Below are positions 53,240 to 62,412 of a DNA stretch of 64,000 bases, piece by piece. The translations under genes and the position numbers were made by a program. The notes beneath the pieces are model-generated. The model was given only the letters and a program-made list of their open reading frames with translations. It made no database searches and was not told the DNA's origin. Each line of letters starts with the position of its first letter. The stretch's first letter is position 1. The stretch is from JAWKUK01 sp041398605 (GTDB lineage Bacteria > Planctomycetota > UBA1135 > GCA-002686595), in the NCBI GenBank assembly GCA_041398605.1, contig JAWKUK010000006.1, forward strand, positions 124,001-188,000. The letters are read 5' to 3'.

Positions 53240-53936
53240 TCAGCGCCGGCCGACGCGGCTCGGCCACCATGCGACGACATCGATCGGGTCGGCGACATGC
53301 ACGAGGGACGGTGGTCCCTCCAACGGAGCGCCGACGAGGCGCGTCATGTCGCACGACTCGAGCTCCGCCTCGCCCGGGCGCAGCGGCCACGGGGCATGGT
53401 GGATCTCGCCCCGCGTCAGCCCGCGCGGGCGCGCGCATAGAGGCAATACCGCTCGGTCAGGAGTAAGCCGAGCGTGCCTCGGCGCCGCAGGCGCGACCGG
53501 GCCAAGCGGGCGGTAGCGGTTGAAGAAACGTCGCGGCTGGCGCGCCGCGGTGGACGCGCGCGCTCGCATACTCCGTCCAACCCGCGTCCACGTGCGGCCG
53601 CTGGAGCGACATGCGCGCGTCAAAATACGGCAGGTGAAACGTGGCGCGCGCGCCGCGCACCGCGAGCTTGCTCGCCGCGTCGAGGCTGAAGAACCAAACA
53701 CCAGGCTTGCCCTCGCTCGTGACGTAGGTGCGCACGTTCAGCTCCGGGAAGCGCGTCGCGGTCGGCATCGGCGGCGCAAAGCGGAAGCGCGTCCGGTCCA
53801 TCTCGAACGGCACGACGCCGAGGTACGCCCGGCCCTCGAACGTGTCGAGCGCGAGCCCTTCGGGCAGCAAGCGAGCGAGCGCCGCAGCGTCGTACTCCCA
53901 GTGCAAGAACGCGAGCGCGTTCCAACGCATCCGCAT
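53240..53936 (-). pseudogene. DUF2071 family protein, frameshifted
   Basis: Start MRMRWNALAFLHWEYDAAAL at 53936. The DUF2071 pattern is clear: LARLLPEGLALDTFEGRAYL, VVPFEMDRTRFRFAPP, ELNVRTYVTSEGKPGVWFFS, ATFHLPYFDARM. The frame then ends early at 53457. The family C-terminus is recovered from the other frames (FNRYRPLGPV, LTERYCLYARAR, RGEIHHAPWPLRPGEAELES, ending PSRVGRR at 53240). That implies breaks near 53526, 53465 and 53425. The family has no assigned enzymatic role. Whether the breaks are real is not decidable here. Confidence 0.65.
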
Positions 53937-54056
53937 TACGGGACTCCGTGCGCGGCGGCGGGCATTACGCGGTGCGACGTGTCTAGGTTCATGGCACGCA
54001 TCCACTCTCTCGAGGTGTCAGCCTCCGCCAGCGCGCGCTACGGGCCGCCCGCTGGC

Positions 54057-55498
54057 TCACGGCCCGCCCCCGAACAGCCGCGCGCGCGGGATGTCATCGT
54101 CCGCGATGCGCTTCAGGCTTGGCCCCAAGCGCTCGTAGCTCGCGCCGCGCAGGACCTCCAGCGGCTGCGGCGCCGCAGGACCGCACGACCTCCGCGCTCG
54201 AGCCCGCCACCAGCGGCTCGAGCACAGGGATCCAACGCGCGTCGCGCGAGGAGGGCCCATCGCGACCGCCGCGGCCGCGCGCTCGACCTCGTCCGTCCCT
54301 GCGAGCATCGCGGCGAGGCACTCCTGGACGTCTTCGTTCGGCTCCGACCAGCCGAGGCCGAGGAGCGCGCTCCGGCGCGCGAGCGCGTCCTTGCCCTTCG
54401 TCGCCTTCAACAGCGCCGCGCGCGCCTTGGCGTCCTTCGCGCCACAGGCGCCGATCGCCCGCCATAGGCTGCCCGTGACCTGCTGGTCCTTCTCCTTGCG
54501 CACCTGCTTCATGAGCTCCGGCAGGCCCTGCGGCGCCGCGAGCTGCTCCATCGCGACGATGGCCTCGCGCCGCAGCGTGAGCCTCACCCGCGCCGATGAA
54601 GTCGTTCGCGAGCCCCAATAGCTCGCCGGCGAGACCTCGTCACCCACCGCATCAGGGGCGGCCGCCAGTCCGTGCCAATGGTGCCATCCCGCCCCATCTG
54701 CGGACCCTGTCGCAAGAACTTGCGGATCTCGTCCTGCGCCTCGGGCTCGTCCGCCGTCGCGAGCTCGTAGATCACCTCATGGTGCTGGCCGACGCCCTTG
54801 CGCAGGTTCGCGATCAGCTCGAGGGCCCGCGCGCGGGTCATCGGGCCTTTGGTCGCCGCCGTCTCGACGCCCGCGACGACGAGGCGCCGCGGCTTCTGCG
54901 ACTTCCCCGTCGGCTTCGCGACATAGGTCGCGTCGGCGAGGCGACGCGCTTCGTGGAAGCACCACTCGAGCTCGCCCGCGGTCACCTCGTAGGGCACCGA
55001 CAGCAGCACCTTGCTGTCAGGCCCGAGGAACACGTGCTGAGGCGCGACGACAGGGCCCGTCGTGACGTTCAGCACGTCGTGCCGCACGCGGATGTCGACT
55101 TGCTGGTGCTGCTCGCAGGTGAGGCCGCCGAAGCGCGCGCACTCGCCTTTGCCGTGCACACCCGCCGAGGCGACCAAGTTCACCGTCTCGGCGGCCAGCG
55201 CGACGATCGTCTTGTCGTGATAGACGTCCTTTGCGAGCGTGTCGTTCGCGCGCTCGCCGTCCATGTTGATCGCGATGAAGATGACCTTGTCGCCCGCCTC
55301 GGCCGCGGCCTTGGCGTCCGCGAGGGTCGCCGTCCACGTGATCTCCGCGGCGGCTGCGCCGTGGGCCGTCGCGACCCCGGTCCCGGCCAGGAGGAGCGGG
55401 CCGACGAGCGCGCCGGCGCCACCTACGAGGGACGCGCACAACGCGACGGGCAACACGCGGCGCAGAGCCGACACGCGCGGGCGAACGAGCTGATTCAT
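54057..55498 (-). pseudogene. Exported thioredoxin-like protein with HEAT-like C-terminal region, frameshifted
   Basis: ATG at 55498 (MNQLVRPRVSALRRVLPVAL) with a signal segment, then a thioredoxin-like part (EITWTATLADAKAAAEAGDK, VIFIAINMDGERANDT, APQHVFLGPDSKVLLSVPYE) without a CxxC motif. The frame is intact down to about 54660. The C-terminal part is spread over several frames: GDEVSPASYW, LANDFIGAG, then HEAT-like LRREAIVAMEQLAAPQGLPE and LLGLGWSEPNEDVQECLAAM, then WIPVLEPLVAGSSAEVVRSC, and the end DDDIPRARLFGGGP. One break sits in the C run 54613-54616 (G run in the coding strand). Divergent from the Tat-exported isomerase-like gene. Confidence 0.65.
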
Positions 55499-55573
55499 GG
55501 CCCCCGATTGGAACCGATCGCGCCGGAAAGTGCCCGCGACCGTCCAGGCGAGGCGGCGTATCCTGTGGCGACC

Positions 55574-56497
55574 ATGAGCGACCTCGACCGACGCGCACTC
55601 CTCCTCTCCGCGGCCGCCGGCGCGACCCTCGCCGGCGCCGCCGTCGCGAGCCCCGCGGCGGCGACCGCCAGCGCGCGGCCCGGGCGCGTCGAGATCAAGA
55701 AGGCGCTGAAGTACGGGATGATCAGCGACCCCGCCGCGAAGACCGTGCGCGAGCGCTTCCAGCTCGCCCGGGACTGCGGCTTCGACGGCGTCGAGCTCGA
55801 CTCGCCGTCTGGGCTGGACGAGCAGGAGGTCCTCGACGCGAAGGCCGCCACAGGCCTCGAGGTCCCGGGCCTCGTCGACTCCGTCCACTGGACGAAGAAC
55901 CTCGGCGGGCCGGACGAGGCGGAGCGCGCGGAGGGGCGCGCGGCGCTCGAGCACGCGCTGCGCCAGGCCAAGCTCTTCGGCGCGTCCTCGGTCCTGCTCG
56001 TGCCTGCCGTCGTGAAACAAGGCGTGTCCTACGGGACGGCCTATCGCAATTCCCTGGCGGAGCTGCGGCGGGTCACGCCCCTCGCCGAGGAGCTCGGCGT
56101 GCGCATCGCGATCGAGAACGTCTGGAACAACTTCCTGCTCTCGCCGGTCGAGGCCAAGCGCTACTGCGAAGAGACCGGCAGCCCGCACGTCGGCTGGCAC
56201 CTGGACGTCGGCAACCTCCTGCGCTACGGCTGGCCCGAGCACTGGATCGAGGAGCTCGGGCTGGAGCGCCTGTTCAAGCTGGACATCAAGGAATACAGCC
56301 GCAAGAAGATGACCGAGGAGGGCATTTGGAAGGGCTTCGACGTCAAGATCGGGGACGGCGACTGCGGCTGGCCGCGCGTCATGGCGGCCCTGAGCGCGAT
56401 CGGCTGGAGCGGCTGGGGGGCGGCCGAGGTCTCAGGCGGCGACAGGACGCGCCTCACGGACATCGCAGCGCGGATGGATCGCGCATTCTCCGGCTGA
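55574..56497 (+). CDS. Tat-exported sugar phosphate isomerase/epimerase-like TIM-barrel protein
   Basis: 307 residues. The N-terminus MSDLDRRALLLSAAAGATLA has the twin-arginine motif RRALLL and a hydrophobic stretch ending ASPAAA, so folded export by Tat is likely. The rest is the xylose-isomerase-like barrel (AP endonuclease family 2): KYGMISDPAAKTVRERFQLA, DCGFDGVELDSPSG, VRIAIENVWNNFLLSPVEAK, HVGWHLDVGNLLRYGWPEHW, LFKLDIKEYS and VKIGDGDCGWPRVMAAL. The His, Glu and Asp positions match a divalent metal site. Function is probably sugar epimerisation; the substrate is unknown. Confidence 0.87.
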   Translation: MSDLDRRALLLSAAAGATLAGAAVASPAAATASARPGRVEIKKALKYGMISDPAAKTVRERFQLARDCGFDGVELDSPSGLDEQEVLDAKAATGLEVPGLVDSVHWTKNLGGPDEAERAEGRAALEHALRQAKLFGASSVLLVPAVVKQGVSYGTAYRNSLAELRRVTPLAEELGVRIAIENVWNNFLLSPVEAKRYCEETGSPHVGWHLDVGNLLRYGWPEHWIEELGLERLFKLDIKEYSRKKMTEEGIWKGFDVKIGDGDCGWPRVMAALSAIGWSGWGAAEVSGGDRTRLTDIAARMDRAFSG

Positions 56498-56668
56498 GCC
56501 GGGCGCGCTGGACCGGACACCTCGGCTGACGAAGCCTTCATTTCGAGCCAGCGCGCTCGGAGTTGGCCGGGAACCCTGAATCCCACCGCCCCAGGCGCGT
56601 ATTCGGGGGGGTAACCTCTTGCGCTTGGATCGGAGAGGTCCGGTCCCCGACCCCCCACTGCTCCCACC

Positions 56669-57421
56669 ATGAAGCCCAAGTTCCTCATCTTCATCCTCTT
56701 TGTTGCGGGCCTGATCGCCTACACCCAGTTCCCTGGCTTCAAGGCCAAGGCCGAGAACTTCGTCAACCAGTACGGCGGCTGGACCACCGAGGCGATCGAG
56801 AAGGACCCCGCCGCGTTCATCACCAGCGCGTCGGAGAAGCTGAAGAAGAACATCGCGTCGTTCGAGGAGGCGAAGGCCGCGCTCGGCGAGAGCAAGCGCA
56901 CCGCCGAGACCAAGCTCGCCAAGTTCAAGACGGACCTCGGGCAGGCCGACCTCCTCGCGACCGCGATCAAGGAGAAGTACAAGACCGCGAAGGCGAGCGG
57001 CGCGTTCCCGGTCGAGGTCGCGGGTGACACCTACACCGAGGAGAAGCTCATCCAGCAGGTCGAGCTCCTCCTGACGGAAAAAGCGAACGCCCAAGCGCGC
57101 ATCGAGGACTACACGAAGATCGTCGCCCAAGTCGAAGAGAAGCGTCAGACCCTGAACACGCAGATCGCCGTCTCGAAGACGAAGATCGACGAGCTCGACG
57201 CGAAGGCCGCGATGGTGAAGGTCGACAAGATGTCCGCCGACATGGCGACGCTCCTGGCGCAGGTCAATGACGTCGTCGAGAGCAACGGCAAGGTGCTCGC
57301 GAAGGACTCGGACCCGGTCCGCTCGCTCCAGGACATGATGACTGCCATCGAGACGACGACGAAGAACGCGCCCGAGGCGGGCGCGCCGAAGTCCGAGGCG
57401 CTCGCGTTCCTCAACGACTGA
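56669..57421 (+). CDS. Membrane-anchored coiled-coil protein
   Basis: 250 residues. MKPKFLIFILFVAGLIAYTQ is an uncleaved signal anchor or signal peptide. The remainder is strongly helical, charged and heptad-like (SASEKLKKNIASFEEAKAAL, YTKIVAQVEEKRQTLNTQIA, KTKIDELDAKAAMVKVDKMS), broken by a short beta-like GAFPVEVAGDTYTEEKLIQQ. Lower G+C at wobble is not apparent. No family recognised; similar proteins occur as periplasmic coiled coils in planctomycetes as I recall. It precedes another coiled-coil membrane gene by 98 nt. Confidence 0.75.
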   Translation: MKPKFLIFILFVAGLIAYTQFPGFKAKAENFVNQYGGWTTEAIEKDPAAFITSASEKLKKNIASFEEAKAALGESKRTAETKLAKFKTDLGQADLLATAIKEKYKTAKASGAFPVEVAGDTYTEEKLIQQVELLLTEKANAQARIEDYTKIVAQVEEKRQTLNTQIAVSKTKIDELDAKAAMVKVDKMSADMATLLAQVNDVVESNGKVLAKDSDPVRSLQDMMTAIETTTKNAPEAGAPKSEALAFLND

Positions 57422-57438
57422 TCCCTCGCTGACTGCGA

Positions 57439-57474
57439 GCGGCGGAGGGGCGGGCACACTCGCGCCTCCGCCGC
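57439..57474 (+). terminator. Hairpin between the two coiled-coil genes
   Basis: GCGGCGGAGG (57439-57448) pairs perfectly with CCTCCGCCGC (57465-57474) with a 16-nt loop, 17 nt past the upstream stop. Without a T tract it may terminate or attenuate. Confidence 0.45.
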
Positions 57475-57519
57475 GTCCACATCCAACCCGCGGGAGCCCC
57501 ACCTGTGATCGCCGCTGCC

Positions 57520-58311
57520 ATGACCCCGACCGACATTGGCATCACCGCCGGCGCGGTGCTGCTGCTCATCTACGCCGCGCGCACGATGTTCTCGAAGCAA
57601 GGCCAGGCGCAGCTTGGCTGCAGCTTCGCCGTCGCTGCGGCGTTCCTGTGGTCGATCGCGCTCGGGCGGCGGATCCCCGACTTCACGTATCAGGACGGCG
57701 CGCGGCTCGGCCTGGGCGCGCTCCTCCTGCTGCCCGCCTTCCGCGCCCTGTTCCAGCACGGCAAAGGCAGCGTCGTGAGCGGCGCGCTCGGCCTCGTCAT
57801 GGCGTCGATCATCGCTGGCCCCGTGGTGCAGCGCTACCTCGACCGCGCCGGGCTCCTGCAGGGCCCGCGCACCGTGCAACAGCAGCTCACCGCGACCGAC
57901 GCCGAGATCGACCGCATCGATGCCCTGCGGAAGCAAGTCGGCGCCGAGATGGAGACCCGCCGCATGCAGGTCGCTCAAAAGGGGCACGCGGACGCCGAGG
58001 CGTTCGCAGCGGACGCGGACGCGGTGGAGCTCATGCGCGAGTACGCGGGCTTCGAAGCGCGCATGTCGGACCTCAAGGCGCGCCTCGAGGCGCTCCGGGC
58101 CGAGCGCAACAAGCTCGCGGCTGCGATCGAAGAGGGCAGCGAGTCCATGACCGAGACCGAGCTCGATCGCATCCGACGCGAGGTCAAGGAGGCGGCGGAC
58201 ACCGGCGACAAGTCGATGCTCGAGCGCTTCTCAGAGCAGCAGCAGCTGAAGGACCTCTTCAAGCGCGAGTTCCCCGGGTCGGCCGAGCAAGGCGCCCCCG
58301 GCCGAGACTGA
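57520..58311 (+). CDS. Membrane protein with C-terminal coiled coil
   Basis: From ATG 57520 (a GTG at 57505 is also possible) 263 residues. The first 100 contain three to four hydrophobic segments (IGITAGAVLLLIYAARTMFS, SFAVAAAFLWSIALG, LGLGALLLLPAFRALF, SVVSGALGLVMASIIAGPVV). The rest is a charged coiled coil (DAEIDRIDALRKQVGAEMET, MSDLKARLEALRAERNKLAA). No family recognised. The ABC exporter gene starts 27 nt downstream, so the two probably form a unit. Confidence 0.75.
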   Translation: MTPTDIGITAGAVLLLIYAARTMFSKQGQAQLGCSFAVAAAFLWSIALGRRIPDFTYQDGARLGLGALLLLPAFRALFQHGKGSVVSGALGLVMASIIAGPVVQRYLDRAGLLQGPRTVQQQLTATDAEIDRIDALRKQVGAEMETRRMQVAQKGHADAEAFAADADAVELMREYAGFEARMSDLKARLEALRAERNKLAAAIEEGSESMTETELDRIRREVKEAADTGDKSMLERFSEQQQLKDLFKREFPGSAEQGAPGRD

Positions 58312-58338
58312 CGGCCCGTTCGCGTCCGAGCTCGCGTC

Positions 58339-60357
58339 GTGACCGACGAACCCCGCGATCGCGGCGCCGCGCGCGCGGCTGTACAGGGCCCGGCTGTACA
58401 GGGCCCGGCTGTACAGGGCCCGGCTGTACAGGGCGCGGCTGCACAGGGCGCGGCTGTACTGGGCGCTGCTGTACTGGGCGCTGCTGATGAGGCACGCTCG
58501 GGTAGCGCCGAAGGAGCGCCGCCCGTCCCCTTTCGTCGCCTGCTGGGGCTCGCGCGCCCCCACCTGGCCTCCTTGCTCGGCGCGACGGCGCTGCTGCTCA
58601 TCGCCAGCGGGATCGGGCTCGCAGTGCCGCTCGTCGCGGGGCGTGTCGTCGACACCGCGCTCTCCGAGGCAACGACGACGGACCTCTACCGCATCGTCGG
58701 CGGCCTCATGGGGCTCTTCGCAGCGCTCGGCGTCGTGGGGTACTTCGAGAACTACTTGCTCGGCGCGGCGGGCGCGCGGCTCCTGCGCGACCTGCGCGGC
58801 GCGCTGTTCACGAAGCTCGTCGGGCTGACGCCGACCTTCTACGACCAACGCCGCGTCGGCGAGCTGTTGTCACGCTTGGGCTCGGACTTGACCGTCGTCC
58901 AGGGCGCCCTCGCCGAGCAGATCCCCGGCGGCGTGCAGGCGACCCTGCGCTTCATCGGCACGCTCGGGGTCCTGCTCTTCCTCCAGCCCCGGCTCACGCT
59001 CGTCGCGCTCGTGGTGGTGCCGCCCGTCGTCCTCGTCGCCATGTACTTCGGCCAGCGCCTCGAGCGCAACGCGAAGGACGCGCGCGACGCGACGGCCGAG
59101 ACCTCGGCGCTGGCAGAGGAGAGCTTGGCCGGGATCCGCACGGTGCAAGCCCACACCGCCGAGCCCTGGGTCCTGGGCCGCTACCGCGCGCGTCTGTCCG
59201 AGCTCCTCGAGGTGCAGCTGCGCAACGCGCGCCTCAATGCCGCGTTCGCGGGGGCGGTCTCGTTCGCCGCGTTCTCCGCGTTCGCGATCGTCTTGGGCTA
59301 TGGCGGCCAGCTGATGCTCGAGGGGCGGCTGAGCCCTGGCGACCTGACCTCGTTCTTGCTGTACACGTTCTCGGTCGCGATCTCCGTCGGCCAGCTCGGG
59401 GGCTTGTACGCCGGTTATCGGCAGCTACAAGGCGCGAGCGCGCGCGTGTTCGAGCTGCTCGACACCGAGCCCGCGATCGCTGACCCCGACGGAGCGCTGC
59501 CGTTCGAGGTCTCGCGCGGCGCGCTGGCGCTGCGGGACGTGCGGTATCGCTATGCGGGCGCCGACCGCGACGCGCTCGCCGGCGTGTCCCTCGATATCAC
59601 GGGCGGCAGCGTCGTGGCGTTCGTCGGCCCGAGCGGGTCGGGCAAGAGCACGCTCTTCGCCTTGCTCATGCGCTTCTACGCCCAGAGCGCGGGCACGCTG
59701 GCGCTCGACGGACGCCCGCTGGCGTCGATCGCGCTGGCCGACCTGCGCCGCGCGATCGGCGTCGTCCCCCAAGAGATCTTCCTCTTCAGCGGGACGATCT
59801 CGGACAACCTGCGGCTCGGCGCCGACGGCAATGCGCGCGACGTGAGCCAAACGGCGCTGCGCGCGGCCGCCGCGGCTGCCGGGGCGCTGGAGTTCATCGA
59901 GAGGCTCCCGCAGGGGTTCGAGACCGAGGTCGGGGAGCGCGGGGTGCGCCTCTCTGCGGGCCAGCGCCAGCGCCTCGCGATCGCGCGCGCGTTCCTGGCT
60001 GACCCGCGCGTGCTGCTGCTCGACGAGGCGACGAGCGCCCTCGACCCCGACTCCGAGGCGACCGTCCAAGGCGCGCTCGAGCGCCTCTTCGCGGGGCGCA
60101 CGACCCTCGTGATCGCGCACCGCCTCGCGACCGCGCGGCGCGCCGACGTGATCCACGTCCTGGAAGACGGTCGGATCGCCGCGAGCGGCACGCACGACGA
60201 GCTGTTCGCCGCGAGCGAGCTATACCGGCGGTATTGGTCCCTGCAATCGCTCGGCGTCCAAGGCGTCGATGCCGCTTTGGGACATGACCCCGGACGGCCT
60301 GACTCCCGACGGGCTGACCCAATTGGAGACGCCCCCGGGACGCCTCAAGCGTCGTGA
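58339..60357 (+). CDS. ABC exporter, fused permease and ATP-binding domains
   Basis: 672 residues from a GTG. After a repeat-containing tail of about 50 residues the permease domain has six helices (LLGATALLLIASGIGLAVPL, TLRFIGTLGVLLFL and others). The ATPase domain has FVGPSGSGKSTLFALLMRFY (Walker A), VVPQEIFLFSGTI (Q-loop), RLSAGQRQRLAIARA (signature, Ala for Gly), VLLLDEATSALDPD (Walker B) and VIAHRLAT (H-loop). It is a half-transporter of the MsbA/multidrug type, working as a homodimer. The substrate is unknown; MsbA-like lipid or drug export is possible. A signal for another subunit is not seen. Confidence 0.93.
   Translation: MTDEPRDRGAARAAVQGPAVQGPAVQGPAVQGAAAQGAAVLGAAVLGAADEARSGSAEGAPPVPFRRLLGLARPHLASLLGATALLLIASGIGLAVPLVAGRVVDTALSEATTTDLYRIVGGLMGLFAALGVVGYFENYLLGAAGARLLRDLRGALFTKLVGLTPTFYDQRRVGELLSRLGSDLTVVQGALAEQIPGGVQATLRFIGTLGVLLFLQPRLTLVALVVVPPVVLVAMYFGQRLERNAKDARDATAETSALAEESLAGIRTVQAHTAEPWVLGRYRARLSELLEVQLRNARLNAAFAGAVSFAAFSAFAIVLGYGGQLMLEGRLSPGDLTSFLLYTFSVAISVGQLGGLYAGYRQLQGASARVFELLDTEPAIADPDGALPFEVSRGALALRDVRYRYAGADRDALAGVSLDITGGSVVAFVGPSGSGKSTLFALLMRFYAQSAGTLALDGRPLASIALADLRRAIGVVPQEIFLFSGTISDNLRLGADGNARDVSQTALRAAAAAAGALEFIERLPQGFETEVGERGVRLSAGQRQRLAIARAFLADPRVLLLDEATSALDPDSEATVQGALERLFAGRTTLVIAHRLATARRADVIHVLEDGRIAASGTHDELFAASELYRRYWSLQSLGVQGVDAALGHDPGRPDSRRADPIGDAPGTPQAS
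58378..58482 (+). repeat. 15-bp in-frame tandem repeat, seven copies
   Basis: Seven units near GCTGTACAGGGCCCG, each 15 bp, encode five-residue AVQGP/AVQGA/AVLGA repeats in the cytoplasmic N-terminus of the ABC exporter. Units 1-3 are identical, unit 4 differs at one base, and units 6 and 7 are identical to each other, suggesting recent slippage. Confidence 0.92.
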
Positions 60358-60405
60358 CGTCGCGGCGCGAAGAGAGCCACGGAGGCCCATGCCAAGCCCA
60401 CCCGA

Positions 60406-62370
60406 ATGTCCCTCTCGCGCCTGACTCAAACACGCCGCTCGCCCCGCGCTGCAGCGACCTTTGCCGCGGTCGCGCTGTTCACCGGCGCGATGTCGAGCAT
60501 GCTCACCCTGCATTGGGAAGCCGAGGCTGCTGCGGAGGATGGCCTCGCAGGCGAGCTCACGCTCCTGGCACGGATCGCGTCGCGCGAGCTCGATCTCTCT
60601 CTGCACAAGCGGCTCGTCGCCCCAGAGCAGCTCAATGACGAGGAGTACCTGCGCGTCGTCGCGCCGCTGCGTGACCTGATCGCGGCGGCGCCGACCGTGC
60701 GCTACATCTATACGACCCGCCTACACGGCGACGAGGTCGTCTTCGGCGTCGATGCTTCGCTGCCAATCGATGCCGACGGCGATGGCTTGATCGATCAAGC
60801 GGCGTTGGGGGAGGTGTACGACGACGCGCCGGACGCGCTGCGGAGGGCGTTCCTGACTGGACAGATGCAAGTCACGGTCAAGCCGTACACCGATCCTTGG
60901 GGTACGTTTGTCGCCGCGTTCTACCCGCTGCGCGACGAACAGGACCATGAGAAGGTCGAGTGCGTGCTGGCCGTCGAATACGACGCCTTCGCCTACATGA
61001 GCCGGCTGAACGCCATGGACGGCGCCGCTGCGGTCGGGATCGGGGTCGCCGGCCTCGCGAGCGTGCTCATCGGCCTGCTGGTCTACTTCGTGCAGCGCCA
61101 GCGCCAACAGGCCGACGTCGAGCTCATCGACGCCCGCCGGCGGGCTGAAGACGCGAGCCGCTCGAAGAGCGAGTTCCTCGCGAACATGAGCCACGAGATC
61201 CGGACGCCCATGACCTCCATCCTCGGGTACGCGTCGCTCGTGCGAGACGACTGCCGGGACTCCGAGTTCGGGGCGCGCCACTCCGATGAGCTGGACATCA
61301 TCGTTCAGAACGGCGAGCACCTGCTCTCCGTCATCAACGACATCCTCGACATCTCCAAGATCGAGGCGGGCCACGTCGACCTCGAGTCCATCGAGGTGCC
61401 GCTGCACCAGCTGATCGAGGACACGATCCTCCTGATGCGGCCGCGGGCGCTCGACCGCGGCTTGACGCTCGACCTACACATCGACGAGCGCGTCCCGCGC
61501 TATGTGTCGAGCGATCCGACACGCGTGCGCCAGATCATCGTCAACCTCCTGAGCAACGCGATCAAGTTCACGCGCAGCGGGGGCGTGAGCGTCAACGTCG
61601 ACTGCGCGGCGTGCAGCAGCGACAGCAACGGTGTGAGCACAGGCACAACCATGGGCGCATGTGTCCGCGTTGTGGTCCGCGATACGGGCATCGGCATGAC
61701 CGAGCAGCAGCTCGCGCGTGTCTTCCGCCCGTTCGAGCAAGCCGACAGCAGCGTGACCCGCCGCTACGGCGGCTCGGGGCTCGGGCTCCCGATCAGTCAG
61801 CGCCTGGCGGAGATGCTGGGCGGCGCGCTGATCGCCGAGTCCGTGCCGGAGATCGGGAGCACGTTCACGCTCACCTTCGAGGTCCAGCCCTGTGCGCCGC
61901 CGCCGGCGCTCCCGGCCCGAGACGGTGAAGCGAGGGGAGCGCCCCCGTCGCTCGAGGGGCTGCGGATCTTGCTGGTCGAGGACTCGGCGGTGAACCGGCG
62001 CCTCGTGGCGCGGATCCTGACCAAGGAGGGCGCGGCGGTCACCGAGGCCCAGGACGGGCGGGCCGCCGTCGAGGCCCTCTCCTGTGGCGGGAGGTTCGAT
62101 GCGCCGCTCTGCGAGCCCCCGCCGTTTGACGTCGTCTTGATGGACATGCAGATGCCGGTGCTCGACGGCTATAGCGCCACGAGGATCCTCCGCGCCCGTG
62201 GCTCACACGTAGCCATCATCGCCTTGACCGCGCACGCGATGACAAGCGACCGAGCGCGCTGCGTCGACGCAGGATGTGACGACTTCGCCACGAAGCCGAT
62301 CCAACGCGCGGAGCTCATCTTGGCGTGCTCCCATGCAGCGACGCTTTCGTCGATGCGCGTTGAAGCGTAG
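60406..62370 (+). CDS. Hybrid sensor histidine kinase with periplasmic sensor and receiver domain
   Basis: 654 residues. A membrane helix (about 17-37) and a second at about 208-229 enclose a periplasmic sensor with a YIYTTRLHGDEVVFGVDASL strand pair and a DADGDGLID loop (122-130) that looks calcium-binding. The kinase core has the H-box FLANMSHEIRTPMTSILGYA (His about 263), N-box VNLLSNAIKFTRSG, G1 VRDTGIGMTEQQL, F-box FRPFEQADSS and G2 YGGSGLGLPIS. The C-terminal receiver has LLVEDSAVNRRL, the phosphoacceptor Asp at about 580 in VLMDMQMPVLDGYS and Lys in FATKPI. Signal unknown. It starts 48 nt after the exporter stop and may be co-transcribed with it. Confidence 0.93.
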   Translation: MSLSRLTQTRRSPRAAATFAAVALFTGAMSSMLTLHWEAEAAAEDGLAGELTLLARIASRELDLSLHKRLVAPEQLNDEEYLRVVAPLRDLIAAAPTVRYIYTTRLHGDEVVFGVDASLPIDADGDGLIDQAALGEVYDDAPDALRRAFLTGQMQVTVKPYTDPWGTFVAAFYPLRDEQDHEKVECVLAVEYDAFAYMSRLNAMDGAAAVGIGVAGLASVLIGLLVYFVQRQRQQADVELIDARRRAEDASRSKSEFLANMSHEIRTPMTSILGYASLVRDDCRDSEFGARHSDELDIIVQNGEHLLSVINDILDISKIEAGHVDLESIEVPLHQLIEDTILLMRPRALDRGLTLDLHIDERVPRYVSSDPTRVRQIIVNLLSNAIKFTRSGGVSVNVDCAACSSDSNGVSTGTTMGACVRVVVRDTGIGMTEQQLARVFRPFEQADSSVTRRYGGSGLGLPISQRLAEMLGGALIAESVPEIGSTFTLTFEVQPCAPPPALPARDGEARGAPPSLEGLRILLVEDSAVNRRLVARILTKEGAAVTEAQDGRAAVEALSCGGRFDAPLCEPPPFDVVLMDMQMPVLDGYSATRILRARGSHVAIIALTAHAMTSDRARCVDAGCDDFATKPIQRAELILACSHAATLSSMRVEA

Positions 62371-62412
62371 GCGGCGCTGGACGCAGCCCCTGCAGCGCCA
62401 GCGCCGGCGCGG

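Noticed and set aside
54599..55573. Upstream extension of the Tat isomerase-like gene
   Set aside because: The frame stays open but is antisense to the thioredoxin-like gene; the twin-arginine signal fixes the start at 55574.
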